Shown here: in pieces, positions 42,396 to 54,939 of the stretch | Layout: each line of letters opens with the position of its first letter | Position numbering within the stretch: the stretch's first letter is position 1 | Source: Gracilaria gracilis | Taxonomy: Eukaryota; Rhodophyta; Florideophyceae; Gracilariales; Gracilariaceae | Assembly: GCA_030374805.1 (NCBI GenBank) | Contig: JARGSG010000076.1 | Span: 124,001 to 188,000, forward strand | Direction: 5' to 3' | Length of the DNA: 64,000 nucleotides | Translations under genes and position numbers: made by a program | The notes under the pieces: generated by a model | The model's database searches: none | Seen by the model: only the letters and a program-made list of their open reading frames with translations | Told to the model about the DNA's origin: nothing

Positions 42396-43244
42396 AGTAG
42401 AGCAATTGCCCTTGGCAGGGACTGAGGGGGATGCCACTCATATATCCGTTGTTATTTTCGGCTGAAATTCCTACTATTCTGAAGTCTATTTGCCTATTTG
42501 GCCCGGATTAGGGATCCGCCTATGAAGGGTAGGATTGGCGTGATGCATGTGTGCCCGCGCCTGATTACCGGATGTGCCATTGCAAGAGTGTCACGGAGGT
42601 ACACGTGGGTAGTGTTGGCCGGCGTGCCGGGTACTTAGATATTTTAGTGATATTTGTCAGCCGTATATAAGTGGCGGCACTTGCTGCCACTGTACGGGAA
42701 GTAAACCTCAACAAGGCTTTGGTTCTAGCTTGAGTTCCGCTTTCGCACGGTCTTCCGCCCCAATCGTGGGAAACACCGCCGCTTATCCGGACAAGTTATC
42801 GACCTCCGTCACTGAGAAGCACCGATCCGTCGTTACGGCCTTTTATTTATCATTCTTTCGTACCCTCTTTCTGTTTTTCCGTCTTACGGCTTCGTTACAC
42901 TTCGCCCCGTTGTACAGGTTTGCCCCTTTTGTCTCGGGATCATTCGCCGCTCTCACGAGCCTGTGCTCCGCAGTGCGGCTCATTTGCTACCTTCTATCTC
43001 CCCCCTTCTGCTACGGGATACGCCACACCCAGTGAATTCCATTCTGTTGGCACCCCGATCGCCACCCTCAACCTCCGTCTGTAAGTCAGGAAGATGCCTC
43101 CCGGAAAAACGCCCGGCACGTGTCGGCCTCATCGGAGGTTTCTGCCACTGCTCTGCCCCAGTAGGGAGCAAGGCTGAACACCTTGTATGCGTAGCCGCTG
43201 GCGCGGATTGTGTTCTTTCTTTCCCTTTCCGGCTTTGCCCCACA
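42396..43244 (+). repeat. 5' LTR of C
   Basis: 849 bp ending TTTGCCCCACA. A TATATAAG box lies at 42664-42671 and is kept in the 3' LTR at 63070-63077. The frames inside, such as 42730-43035, are shared by both LTRs and are not taken as genes. Confidence 0.9.
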
Positions 43245-43264
43245 AGGGGTCTCCTAATCTAGAA
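43245..43264 (+). other. Probable primer binding site of C
   Basis: AGGGGTCTCCTAATCTAG follows the LTR directly and resembles the A/B primer site TGGTCTCCCGACTTAG, with several transitions, so C probably used the same or a related tRNA. Confidence 0.45.
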
Positions 43265-43396
43265 TCGGCTTTCTTACCATCATTGGTTGTAGTGAAAACC
43301 GGTGCTGGATCCCTCTGCATTGAGAGTATCCGCTTTGGACCATTTCTGGAAGCGGTAACCGTTCGTTTAATTCGCCCGATTGCTTCCGCAGACTAG

Positions 43397-45240
43397 TTGC
43401 TATCTCGCTGTAGCAACGGTCGCTCGAAGGCTGGGTCGGCGCCTGGCACAATTGCCGGACCACCGGAATCTTCTGGACTGGCTCAGAGCCTCCCACCGTT
43501 ACCAACAGATGTACTGAACGTCCCGGGTGATAACGCTCAAGCACCGGCTTCCCAGGGTCCCCGTACCAACAATGGGGCCCCATCGGCTCAAGAACCGGCT
43601 AATTCTGCGCAAGCGGATGAAGCCATGTCGTCGAGGTCTGACGAGTATACCCTCCGTGAATTAGAGGCACAAGTGCGCGTGATGCAGAACTCTCACGTGG
43701 CTCTGATTCATGACATTACGAAACTCCGGAAACGGCTATACGAAGCCGATGTTCGGGATGTTTTGCAAGACGTCCGTGTCTTACAGTCTGATGTCAACCA
43801 GATCATGGAAGACCGAAAGGAATCGGCTGTCCTGCATAAGCAGGCAACTGATAGTTTAAACCGCTTAGAGGCCCGTCTGGAAACGGTCGAGCACACCATC
43901 ATCCACGATGATGTGGCGCCCGGCGTGCCGGTTTCCGAAGGTTCTCGGAAGTCGCACCGCTCCAAGAACCGCCATTCGGGAAAGAAGAGAAAGGTTAAGT
44001 TGGAACCTGATTCGTTTTCTTCTTTATCCCCTGAGTCTGATGCCCGAGTCAGGGATTCGTCAACCGATTCTTCTGAAAGTGGGGACGAGCCTTCACGCTC
44101 TCGTGCTACCCGCTCTCGGGCCACCGAAGCCACGCACGGCGTTGCGCGGAGCCGTTCGAATAGACGAAAGCACCTTGGACTCAAGGAACTAAAGCCGACG
44201 AATCTATTGTATCGGAAGTTGTTGGCGTACCGATATTATTGGCTGGAAGACTCCAGTGGAGAAAAGACCCTCGCAACACTGGACGAGTGAAAGACCACAT
44301 TAAGCAGCTGAAGCTCACACTGAAGCCCAATAAGTTCACTGGGCAGGATCCAATCCTAGTGTTGGACTTTCTCGCCCGATATGTTGGGGAAGCCGATGTA
44401 CTTCGGATGTCTGAGGCGCAAGCCTACATCGCACTGCCGTACTTTTTAAAAGGTATGGCCAAGGAACAGTACAACTCGGTCCGCGGATCGTCTTGTGCCT
44501 CCGAAGGAGGAGTGACCTGTTGGCCAGAGGCTCTGTAGTACCTCCTGCGATCCTATGCTACAGGAAACGCAATTCAAGATGCCATACTCGCATTACGAGA
44601 CACGAAGCAAGGACCGGAAGAGATGGAGACCGTTTATTCTACATGGTTGAATAAGGCCTTTCACCGCTGTGGAAACGTCTACTCCGCGGCCGAGCGATTT
44701 ACCATGTTTGTGGATGGCTTGGTTCCCTCGATTAGGACTTTGGTAGCCTGCTATCAAGAGAACAAGCGCAAGATCTCCTCTTGGAGCTGGTTCAATTTTC
44801 CCAAACTGAGAGTGATGCGGCGCGAGCACGTGCTGGCATTTAGTCTCGCACACGCCGTCTCTTCCATTTGGAATAGAGGGGTTCATCACAGCCTCAATCG
44901 AGACGGTCAGTTCATGCCAACCACGACAACGTGCACATAGTGCAGAGTGACCAATCGCTGGCAACGTCGGACCTGCCATCTACGATGGGACCGACGACCG
45001 AAGATTCGGATGCTGCTCTGTACGCCAGTAATCATGTTCCGGCATTGCCATTGCCGCACTCTGGGGGATACAGAAACTCCCGTCCCGGTTGGAAGGATCC
45101 CTACCCCCCGAGACAGGAGCGAAGGCCGCCCAATGCGGATTCTCTTCGTCAGCTCATATGCCATATTTGTTACAAGCATGGTCATATTTCCCCGAACTGT
45201 ATGTTACCATTCAGGGAGATGACAAAAACTGTTCTCCATT
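43397..45240 (+). CDS. gag: Gag region of C
   Basis: The N-terminal frame (43397-44290) has a Pro/Ala-rich leader, a coiled coil (Y-T-L-R-E-L-E-A-Q-V ... R-L-E-A-R-L-E-T-V) and a Ser/Arg-rich stretch. The capsid core follows (F-T-G-Q-D-P-I-L-V-L-D-F-L, about 44336), and a zinc knuckle C-x2-C-x4-H-x4-C lies at 45159-45200. The capsid pattern differs clearly from that of A and B, which resemble each other more. The region is broken. Confidence 0.85.
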
Positions 45241-45415
45241 ATGAGTCGTAGACATCCGCCGAACAGGAACGCGTTCCCGACAAATCGTACCTTCGTGCGA
45301 AGGCGGATACTCAGCCTGGAAAACAGGAACCTTCACCGCCTCATGGTGAAGCGGCAGCCGCATCTGCGAGCCCAGCGGCTCCGCAAAATAGCGGCGATGC
45401 TCAGAAAAACTGAGA

Positions 45416-46899
45416 ATGGGAGTCTCCTTTGAAGGAGCGGCGCAAACGAAGTCGAGCTCAACTGCGCCGGAGGTTGCAAAGCCTCGCTCCCCGGTCACGA
45501 TCCTTAGGAGGCAGATGGCCACGACAGAGGTGGACTCGGAACACCTCGGTGTTCTCCGTCGCCCGTGGGTACGGTCACGGAATGTCCGCGCTCCGGATAG
45601 AGTTCTGGTCATGGTGAAACGAAACTACAAAGTCTTTGCCGACCCCGGGATATGCGACCATTATATGGTTCGGCAGTTATCCGTTCTCGACACGGGTGCT
45701 GGTCCAAACGTTTTGGTTCAATCGCTTATTCCGCCGCAGTCATCGTCTCATATTCGGCCGGCCCCCCCGACCGAGATAGCGGATGCAAACAATAGGCCCC
45801 TTTCAATCGTGGGAGTAATTGATCTGATTTTCAGGCTTGGCCCTTGCGTTGTCCGCCTGGACTTTCTAGTTTGCAAGCGTTTAGCTGCGCCGGTTATACT
45901 CGGACGTGATTTCTGCGACCGCTTTGTCGAAGCAATTCGACAACGAAAAAGGACCGTCGAGCTGGAGGACGGCACAACTGTGCCAATTGTTCGGCGACCT
46001 TTACGAAAAGCTTTCAGGAAGCAAGTTCCATTACCAGTTGCCCAGCAGCCAGCGAAATCGCACCGTTCGTCGACGAAGCTCCGAGTGACGTGGTCTATTT
46101 GCATTCCCCCGGAAACCCAGACATGGGTCACGGTCACGTCCGTGCAGCACGGCTTACAAACCGTTCAACCATTGCCTCTTCTTTACGAAAGGCAGAAATT
46201 GGCCCTCGCGAACGGGATTGTACTTGTTGAGCCGGAAAAGCCCTTCAGGGTATTGGTTGCTAATTTCAGCTCCTTCCAACAGAGGTTGGTAAAGAACCAA
46301 GTCATTGGTTCCATGTTACGACACCCGGTGGCTATTGTATCCACACAGGTCTCCACCGCAGAGGTTCTCGGAATCCTCGAAGCTGAGGAGGGAGAGGGGA
46401 AGAGCGCTGACGCAACCGTACCGAAGAATTCGTCGGGAGACGCTGCGTCGAACTCGTCAGGTAAAGAAGTTTCGAACTCGTCGAAAGTAGCAGCACCGAC
46501 ACTGTCGGAAGGAAGGCCAGAATCACCTGGATCTAAGAAGAAGGATCCCGTACAGGAGCTTGAGTCTCTGGAGTTTGAATATGTCCCAGTGTCTCACCGT
46601 GAAAAGTTACGGGATATGCTACGTGAGTTCGCCCCCATGTGTGACGGGCACCTTGGAAAAATTGGGATCACCGAACATCTGATAGATTTGACGCCGAACA
46701 CTCGGCCAATCTCGCAACACCCTTGCAGGGCAGGACCGACAGACCGGGAAGAAAAAAAAACTTAAGTAGAGAAGATGCTCCGCGCCGCAGTCATTGAACC
46801 GGCCCAGTCGCCGTGGGCCTCGCCCGTAGTACTCGGTCCCAAACGCGATGGGTCTTGGCGTTTTTCTATAGATTACCACAAGCTTAACGCGGCTACCGT
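45416..46899 (+). CDS. pol: Protease and start of RT of C
   Basis: The aspartic protease motif L-D-T-G-A-G-P-N-V-L lies near 45690. A connector with Ser/Lys-rich sequence follows, then the RT entry (I-D-L-T-P-N-T-R-P-I ... R-A-G-P) and A-A-T-V at the point where B inserted. The remainder continues at 56623. Confidence 0.85.
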
Positions 46900-47353
46900 T
46901 GTAGTATAGTGGCCCCGGGTTGGTGCAGAGTGTGTCTGATCAGCCGTTCACGTACGAAAGGGTAGTGCACGATGGGCTGGTGCAGTTACAGTGCAAATTA
47001 GACCAATCGTACAGTAGTTAGTAATGGGGCCCAGGCCCGATATTAAGTTGTAGCTCGGATCTACCGAGGCCCCAATCGTAAACGACAAGCATCTTCTGCC
47101 GAACGTCTTTCTCGCCAGCTTGCGCTAACGATAGACCGCACGGTATATTCTACTCAGGTTTCTCAGACCGTTCGTACCCTTTTGCGCGCCCCTGTACGCG
47201 CTTGGTGATACCGACCGTCCACTCTTCCTTCGACCGCCCGGTGCTTCCGCCCTCCCTCTCCGCTCGGACTCATTACAGTCACACGACTGTACGCCGCCGC
47301 CGCTCCCGTCTCAAGACCGCTTCGGACTCTTTGCTTTATTGTGTTATACCACA
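46900..47353 (+). repeat. 5' LTR of B
   Basis: It runs from TGTAGTATAGTGG to TTATACCACA. TATATTC near 47143 may be the TATA box. Confidence 0.93.
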
Positions 47354-47354
47354 T

Positions 47355-47370
47355 TGGTCTCCCGACTTAG
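47355..47370 (+). other. Primer binding site of B
   Basis: TGGTCTCCCGACTTAG starts two bases after the 5' LTR and is identical to the A1 primer site although the LTRs are unrelated. Confidence 0.75.
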
Positions 47371-47429
47371 AAGTGGAATTCGAAACCGTACGGAGCAGCA
47401 GAACCGATCGTGGACCCGATACGTACAGT

Positions 47430-49277
47430 ATGAGTCATCGTCCGCACGGAGAATTGGGTGAAGGGTCTTTGGTCGAAAAAGACTCCGCAAAGTCCGTACC
47501 AGTCGCCATGCGCGCCGCTTTGGATGCGGCTTCGGTTGTCCGCCGGAGCACCCGAAGTAACGCGACGGCCTATGTCACGCCTTCAGAGGAGCCCGAAAGG
47601 ATTATCCGAGACGGTTCCGCACGTAATAGGTCTAAGTCCGAACGGAACGAGGACGAGGCAATTGCGCTCGCCCCCTTTCCCGGAACGGAGAAGACGCCGC
47701 GGGGCGAAATTAGCCCCGCGCCGCCGCTCCTTACCGAACGGACTACCGCACGGGAACTCTGGGCAGGGATCGCTCCTTACGCCCTGCAGAGTCTCCGAAC
47801 GGAAATTGAGGTTCACGTCCCCATGGCAGTGGAGACGTACCTCAAGGACCGAATCCCGGCGCTTCTGCACCAGGATATTCCACCGATCGTACACGATATG
47901 GTCAGGACTATCATGAAGACAGACCGTTCGGAATCTGCTACGTCAGCTCTGAACAGTACATTGGCCACACTGGTAGCTCAGCTACCGACCCACCCACCCA
48001 AATCTTTTATGGACCGTACGGACAATGCACCCGCTAGCGGCGAGAAACAACACCGACCGGAACTGAAGAAGGGACCGACGAAGGGTCCGACCGGAGTGTA
48101 CCTCCCGCCAGTCAGCCCACAGGATGATCCGAACGGAAGCTCAGGAGATTCCTCCGACGAGAGGAGGAATCGCCGCCGCAGAGGCGGTAGACCGAGCGGA
48201 AGTTCCGATTCGGATGACGCGCCCCGTAAACGGAAAGATCGTCGCCGCCAGAGAAGGCGACGATCAGCCAGAACGGACTCGGACTCTTCGGAGTCATCGT
48301 CGGATGACGACCGCACGGATTCGGAAGTCGACCGACACTCCCGCAGCCCTCGACGGAAGGGGAAGTCCGATCGGTATCGTTCCCGTTCGGACAGGTTGAT
48401 GCTAAAACGCATCAGGCCCTTGAACGAGAAGTTCGCCAAAGTGGTGGACTACCGTACGTACAGGTTGCACAGGAGGAGCCAGACGTACAATTCGCGGGTG
48501 GCGCGCAAGATTGCGCGCTACCAAAAGAAATTGAATGTCCAGATGAAGGGTCATTCCTTTTCCGGGACGGATCCGATATCGGTGTTCAATTTCTTACAGC
48601 GGTTTAAAACCGCTTGCAACCATAACGGACTCACTGAGAGGGCAGCCCTCTGGTGTTTCCAGTCTTACCTGACCGGACCGGCGCACGCTCTGGTTCAGTC
48701 TCGGCTCGAGGGTGGGTCTGGCGCTGTCGACCGTACTCGGGATGAGTCTCTCCATACGTACGAAGAGGTGGCCAACTTTCTGTTGACCACGTACGCAACG
48801 GATGAGATCATTGCCGACGCGGCCGCAGAGGTCACCCACTACCGCCAAGCATCAGGCATGTCCGAAACGGAATTCGCCCAGAAGCTCTGGACGAAAGCCC
48901 TCCGTTGCGGAAATGTCTTTTCCGATCGGAATTTGAAGGGGATCTTCGTCGAAGGTCCCCTTGCCGCCATACGGTCAAAGGTGAGGAATCACCTCACCTC
49001 GCATCCCAATATCGGATACGATGCGCCTGCCCGTTACGCGGAATCGTACGGAGACACCCATCGTGCCTCACGTCGACAGTCCGTTCGGTTCGATACTCAA
49101 AAGCCAACCGCTCGGAAAGAGTCCTCTCGTACCGCCCGGAAGGTTCATAATATCGATACCCCGTCGGGAACGATCTATTCCGTATCGGACGAAGACGAGG
49201 AACATGTCCTCGCGGTGTCCCGCGCGTCCTCCATGCCCTCGCCCCCCACTACGTTCTCGGCTTCAACGCCGGCTTAG
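47430..49277 (+). CDS. gag: Gag of B
   Basis: 616 residues from the first ATG after the primer site; the frame is open further up, but that part lies in the LTR. A leader and helical domain are followed by G-V-Y-L-P-P (parallel to A gag), a long Ser/Asp/Arg-rich stretch (about residues 225-315), and a capsid core with F-S-G-T-D-P-I-S-V-F-N-F-L. A short frame at 49389-49631 continues the gag end, Gln/Arg-rich. The strong similarity of order to A gag places A and B as sister families. Confidence 0.88.
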   Translation: MSHRPHGELGEGSLVEKDSAKSVPVAMRAALDAASVVRRSTRSNATAYVTPSEEPERIIRDGSARNRSKSERNEDEAIALAPFPGTEKTPRGEISPAPPLLTERTTARELWAGIAPYALQSLRTEIEVHVPMAVETYLKDRIPALLHQDIPPIVHDMVRTIMKTDRSESATSALNSTLATLVAQLPTHPPKSFMDRTDNAPASGEKQHRPELKKGPTKGPTGVYLPPVSPQDDPNGSSGDSSDERRNRRRRGGRPSGSSDSDDAPRKRKDRRRQRRRRSARTDSDSSESSSDDDRTDSEVDRHSRSPRRKGKSDRYRSRSDRLMLKRIRPLNEKFAKVVDYRTYRLHRRSQTYNSRVARKIARYQKKLNVQMKGHSFSGTDPISVFNFLQRFKTACNHNGLTERAALWCFQSYLTGPAHALVQSRLEGGSGAVDRTRDESLHTYEEVANFLLTTYATDEIIADAAAEVTHYRQASGMSETEFAQKLWTKALRCGNVFSDRNLKGIFVEGPLAAIRSKVRNHLTSHPNIGYDAPARYAESYGDTHRASRRQSVRFDTQKPTARKESSRTARKVHNIDTPSGTIYSVSDEDEEHVLAVSRASSMPSPPTTFSASTPA

Positions 49278-49756
49278 TGCGTTCGGTCTTATCCCAGTCC
49301 TGCCAGCTCCAGGGTATAGCAACCCCAGGGGCAGGCACCAGTTAGACCGTGTCGGATTTGCCTTTGGCGGGAGCCCAACTGCTGTCAGTTGCTCCCCCCG
49401 GACCTAAAGGAGAAGCTGTTGGCCATACGGGAGGCTAATTATCAGCAACGCCGCCAGGAAGGCTATTATAGTGCCTACCAGACAGGACGGAAAACTGATA
49501 CCCCGAAGGACAATGTAGGATATCGCCAGGGCCGACAGCCTCGCCAGACGTACTCACCAAGACCGACACAGGCCGTCATGCTGGTCGAGGAGCCTGCTCC
49601 CCACCAGGAAAATGACAAGGAGGAAACGTAGAGGCATCGCCTCCTCCACAGAGGCCTAGCCTCGCCCCGTCAGCGACAGACCGAACGCACTCCATCCGAG
49701 GGGAGTCCCCTGTCCTGACATGTGACCTGACCGATACGGACTTTGAAACCGAAACG

Positions 49757-52700
49757 GTGCTCTTTTCAAGCGCAAACTACAAGTTGCACGTGTCGGTTGG
49801 CCTCAACACGGCACTGATGTATCCGTTAACGGGAGTTCTTGATACCGGAGCCGGACCCTATCTGGTTCACGAACGCCATCTCCCTCCGAATTGGCGCTCG
49901 AAACTCCGACCGGACGTAAGAACCCGAATTACGGACGCGTCGAAGAACCGAATGAACGTTGTGGGAGTTCTCCTCCTTATGGTCCGAATCGGTGACCTCA
50001 ATGTACGAGTACAGTTCCTGGTGGATTCTAACCTCTCCACCAGCGTACTACTCGGTACTTCTTTTATTGACAAGTACGTCTTGGCAATACTACCACCAAA
50101 ACGGACAATACTCCTACGACACTCCAAACTGGTGTCTATACAGTCTTCCGCCTACGGACCAAATGCATCTTCGGCGCCGGAACCAGAACCCGAACGGGAA
50201 ACTCCATCTAATAAGATACACGTTGCCCGTCCGGTTGTTCTACCCCCAATGTCGGAAACGAACGTCTTGGTAACCACCAAAACGTCCGGCTTGGTCTTTC
50301 TACAGTCTCATCACCGAACGGGATCAACGCTTGAACTCACACTCCTTGCGGGTGGAGTTATGAAGCTCCGACCGGACGTACCCTTTCCCGTTCGCGTGGC
50401 GAACTTTTCTGACCGCTCGATTCCACTACACAAGAACACCGTTATCGGACTTGCTCTTCCATCTCCTGTAGCGCTCATAACTCCGCAACCATTGTCGCGG
50501 AGCCACGAGTCTAAGGAGGGGGAACACATTCCGATTTCGGGTAATAATTCCGAACGGGAATACAAGGATACCGAACAGGAGCAAGAAACCGTACGGAAAG
50601 ATGAGAACGATTGGACCAGCAAGGTACAGATCAGTCCTGAGTATGTCACTGAAGGGGACAAAGTTATTGAGCTACTTCGACCGTTTGCGGACATGTGGGA
50701 CGGCCATCTCGGAACGATTGCGGCAGCGAAGCACCGCATCCATCTGGAACCGGGCTCGAAGCCCATATTCCAGATGCCGTACCGTGCCGGACCCGCTCGG
50801 AGAGAACTTGAACGCAAGGAGGTGACAAAGCAGCTTGCTGCTGGTGTCATAGAACCTTCATCGGCAGAATGGGCCAGTCCGGTCGTATTCGCGCTCAAGA
50901 AAGACGGAAGCCTTCACTTCTGCGTCGACTACCGCCGATTGAACGCTACGACCGTACGGGACACATACCCACTACCCCGAATGGACGAGTGCATCGACTC
51001 TCTTGGAGATGCACAAATCTTCTCCACTTTGGACGCCAACAGTGGTTATTGGCAGACCGAAATGGATGAAGCCGACCGGGACAAAATGACGTTAACGTCG
51101 CATATGGGACTGTACCGTTATTGGAGAATGCCGTTTGGACTCAAGAACGCACCGGCTACTTTCCAGCGTGCTCTCGATATCATCCTATCACGGGTGAAGT
51201 GGCAGTACGCACTGGTGTATCTTGATGACGTAATCATCTATTCCCGGACGGTTGAAGAGAATTATGACCATGTGCGGACCATACTGCATATGTTCCGTTC
51301 GGCTGGTGTTACTCTCCTACTGGACAAGTGCTACTTTTTCAGTGGCACGGTGGACTATCTAGGTTACGTAATCCGACCAAGAAAGCTTCAAGTGTCTCTC
51401 AAGACACAGATCGCTATCAAGCAGGCTAAACCGCCTACGACCCAGACGGAGATACGATCGTTCTCGGGGCTATGTAACGTTTTCCGTCGGTTTGTCGCAA
51501 ACTTCGCCCGAATTGCGGCTCCATTGAACCGCAAGTTGGAGAAGGGGCAACCCACGAAGTTTGAGACATTGACCGATACGGAATACGAAGCTTTTGACGA
51601 ATTACGTCAGAGACTGATACGCCCGCCCATTTTGGTCATTCCCCGTCAAGGGTATCCGTACGTTCTGGATACAGACGCATGCGACCGACAGATAGGATGC
51701 ACCTTGCTACAGAAGCAACCGGACGGAGACTTATTACCGATCGGTTACCGGAGCCGCTCTCTATCCAAGACCGAACGGCAATACTCGACTACCGAACGGG
51801 AATGCCTTGCGGTCGTCTGGGCCATACTGCACCTCCGTCCGTACCTGGAAGGTCAGAGGTTGACTGTCCGAACGGACTACCACTCCTTGAGGTGGATACT
51901 GAACCTTGCGGACGCGTCAGGACGATTGGCTAGGTAGCGGCTGCGTCTAATGGAGTATGATTTCGATGTCGTTCACGGTCCGGGTATCAAGCACCAAGCG
52001 GCTGATGCCCTTTCTCGGATCCGGACGGATGGCGAAGACGATGCCCCATTGGACGAAGAGGTCCCCTGCTTGCTAGTGAATGACCGTACGGACGATGGCT
52101 ACTTTATCACCAACATTACCGTTAACGGTGATGAGTACAGCGACGTCTGCGTCGACTGGCCAACGCTCGAACGGAAATCTACTGGTATCCCCGAGGCGCT
52201 TGCTGTCACCTCGGAGGAAACCAATATCGTTCCTGTCATGGTCGAAGAGCAGCTGGTACGAGCTCAAGCAGATGACCCTTTCTGTGAGTTCGTACGGAAA
52301 GACATCGGCAACGGTGTCACTCTGTTCGACATTGACCGAAACCGACTTATCGTGCGCAAAGCCCCACTGGATGGCGCCATCCAGAAGGTCGTACCTGCAT
52401 CACTGCAGGCACGCGTCCTCTACTTGGCACACTACCCCCGTCTGGCCGGCCATTCAGGCTCCACTCGGATGTATGAAAGTCTCCGTCGGGACTTCTACTG
52501 GCCACATATGGCCAATGACGTATTCCAGACCGTACGGGACTGTCGCACCTGCCCAGCGACGAAGGGAACACACTTAAAGTCGCAGAAGCTGTTGGAGCTG
52601 TTCCCCGCCGCCGGTCCGCTGGAATTCGTGGCAATGGACGTCGTCGGTCCATTCACGAAGTCCGTAAACGGTTACCAGTACATACTGGTTATTACCGATC

Positions 52701-53851
52701 GATTTAGCAAGATAGCTCGCTCTATACCTATGCGGTCAACCACAGCCCCTGTAGTGGCGAAGGCCTTCCTGGAGAACTGGGTTTACCCGTACGGAATCCC
52801 CAACTACTTACTGACCGATAACGGGACTCAATTCATCTCCAAGTTCTTTGAGACTGTGTGCACCGCGTTGGGAACCAAACACGTACTAACGACCGCGTAC
52901 CATCCGCAGAAGAATTGTTAGGCCGAGCGGTTTAACAAGACACTCGTGGAGAGGTTACGCCACTACGTAGCGGATCACCAGAACACTTGGCACGCATGTG
53001 TTCAACCACTTACGTACGGCTACAACCTACAGGTCCATTGGTCTCTGTGCACCGCACCATTCGATGTTGCGTTAACGCGCAAACCCCCGAGCGTCCTGTT
53101 GGAGGAACCCAGTACGGCCTTGGATCCCACTACGCCCACACAGCTCACGGCCGCTCGGTTAAAACGATATACGCTAAAACTCCTACAGGCCACGCTGCAG
53201 ACCGCTCGGACTAAGTTGACCGGCGCCCAACAGCATTATAAGGAAAACTTTGACAATTCCGTACGGTACACGCCGAGCTTTACCCGAGGGGAAGAAGTTT
53301 TCGTTGACCGATCGGACTACAAGAACATGGAGCACGACCTTACGGATCGGGAACGTACGTATCGGAAGCTATTGCCAAAAATGGTTGGCCCGTTCAAGGT
53401 TGTATCCGCAACGGATGCTACTGGTACTCTGAACCAAGACGGTATTCACAACACCGTCAGCATTGACAGATTGACAAAAGCTCCAACCGCACGGCCAACA
53501 ACCACACCGGTCACTTCCGAACGGACACGCGGCACAGTAGCTGCTGACCCTGAGGGACCGTATGCGGACGAACCAGTGGACGACCAACCTACTCCACCGC
53601 CCGGAACAGTTCCGAGCGTGGTGGAACGCCTCGTCGACCATCGCGACACTCCGAACGGACAGGAATACCGTGTAAGTTGGTATGGTTACCGTGCGGATCA
53701 GGACATCTTCGAACCGCCTGGACACATCCCACAGCACTTTATTGCCCGCTACTGGCGTCGCAGAAACCGTGCGGTATCTGCCACACCTTCAGGAGGGGGA
53801 GGAAATGTGGGCTGTGCCCAGGCTCCGAACGTACGTACTGGTATCGCATGA
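49757..53851 (+). CDS. pol: Pol of B (protease, RT, RNase H, integrase, chromodomain)
   Basis: The protease has D29-T-G, RT has Y-L-D-D at residues 488-491, RNase H starts L-D-T-D-A-C-D, and integrase has the H-H-C-C domain (D-C-R-T-C), L-L-T-D-N-G-T-Q and the final A-E-R-F-N-K. The chromodomain is near the end (V-V-E-R-L-V-D-H-R ... Y-R-V-S-W-Y-G-Y). About two breaks interrupt it; otherwise it keeps the family length. Confidence 0.93.
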
Positions 53852-54177
53852 GCTACTTACGCTATCTGGATTCTACTTTTTCGACTTTTGTATTCATGGA
53901 GTTGTGTTTTCGAGAACAACTCCTTCTACTCTACTGTCTACTGGCTGGAAACTCCGAACGGTCTTGGCATCGATGGCGAGCAGAGACAGAGTTCTGCTCC
54001 TCTGCCTTCCGCACGGACGGGTTTCGAACCGTTCATGGACTGCGTGGCGATGAGACGTCACTCCGTAACGGGAGCACCTCTTCGTAACGCCAAACGTACC
54101 CCGCCACGTCATCAGTGTGCTGTAACCGAACGGAATTGCATGCGCTCTTGCGCTGCGTACGTGCGGCCAGGCGGGCG

Positions 54178-54478
54178 GCGCGGCGCAATTACTTGCAAGG
54201 CGAATCAAAAAATCCGTCGCGGAAATTGCCTGCCCGTACGGTATCAAAAACGGCGATTCAGTGTTTGGCCGCTAGCTCCGAAACGGTGGCGTTTCAGGCG
54301 CTCTAAATGCCCGATTTGGACTCACCGCATGGTTAAAATATTTAAGATTTTTTGGCTTGCACGCGCGCGCCTCTACACGCAATACTGTGTACCGAATCGG
54401 TTACCGACGCATGCGCGGGCGCATGCACTCTTGGCACGACTAATTCGTGATTTTTTGAGTCCGTCCGGTGCGCATCGT
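54178..54478 (+). other. Conserved non-coding module, family B copy
   Basis: This is collinear with 7560-7880 of A1, sharing TTGCAAGGCGAATCAAAA and TGTACCGAATCGGTTAC among other blocks. Here it runs in the same direction as pol, whereas in A1 it runs opposite to pol. Confidence 0.65.
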
Positions 54479-54939
54479 TGCTGGAATTGTTCGCTGGGCA
54501 TCATGGCTGTTTCCGATCGGATCGTTGGGGGTACCACACTGTGACTGTCACCATGCGTTCTTCGTCAGCGCATTCTGCCAACGGCTGTCTACGGTACTGA
54601 CATCCAGTGACCACTGTCCTACTCCCGGACTCGGTCTTTTGATACAATCCGCACGGTGCAGTGACCGTCAGCGACCATCAACGCAGTTCTCCGAGCTCAA
54701 CCGTTCGGGACATGCCATTGTGCACCACTATTGACCTGACCGCTCGGACTTTCAAGCACGATTGGACTATGGCAGCCTTCGCTCGCCGTACCAGACGGAC
54801 AGGGGTGCCGGTCCTTCGACCGCGCCCCCACGCTAGGCGAAACGGCCGTACGGAAATGCAACCATTGCGGACAGAGGCGCTGACCCTCCGGTGGCCCCCT
54901 CACGTGAGGCACCCGCGCAAGGCTACACCTTTCGCAATC

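Noticed and set aside
47202-47429. Upstream extension of B gag
   Set aside because: It lies in the LTR and primer site; gag is taken from the ATG at 47430.
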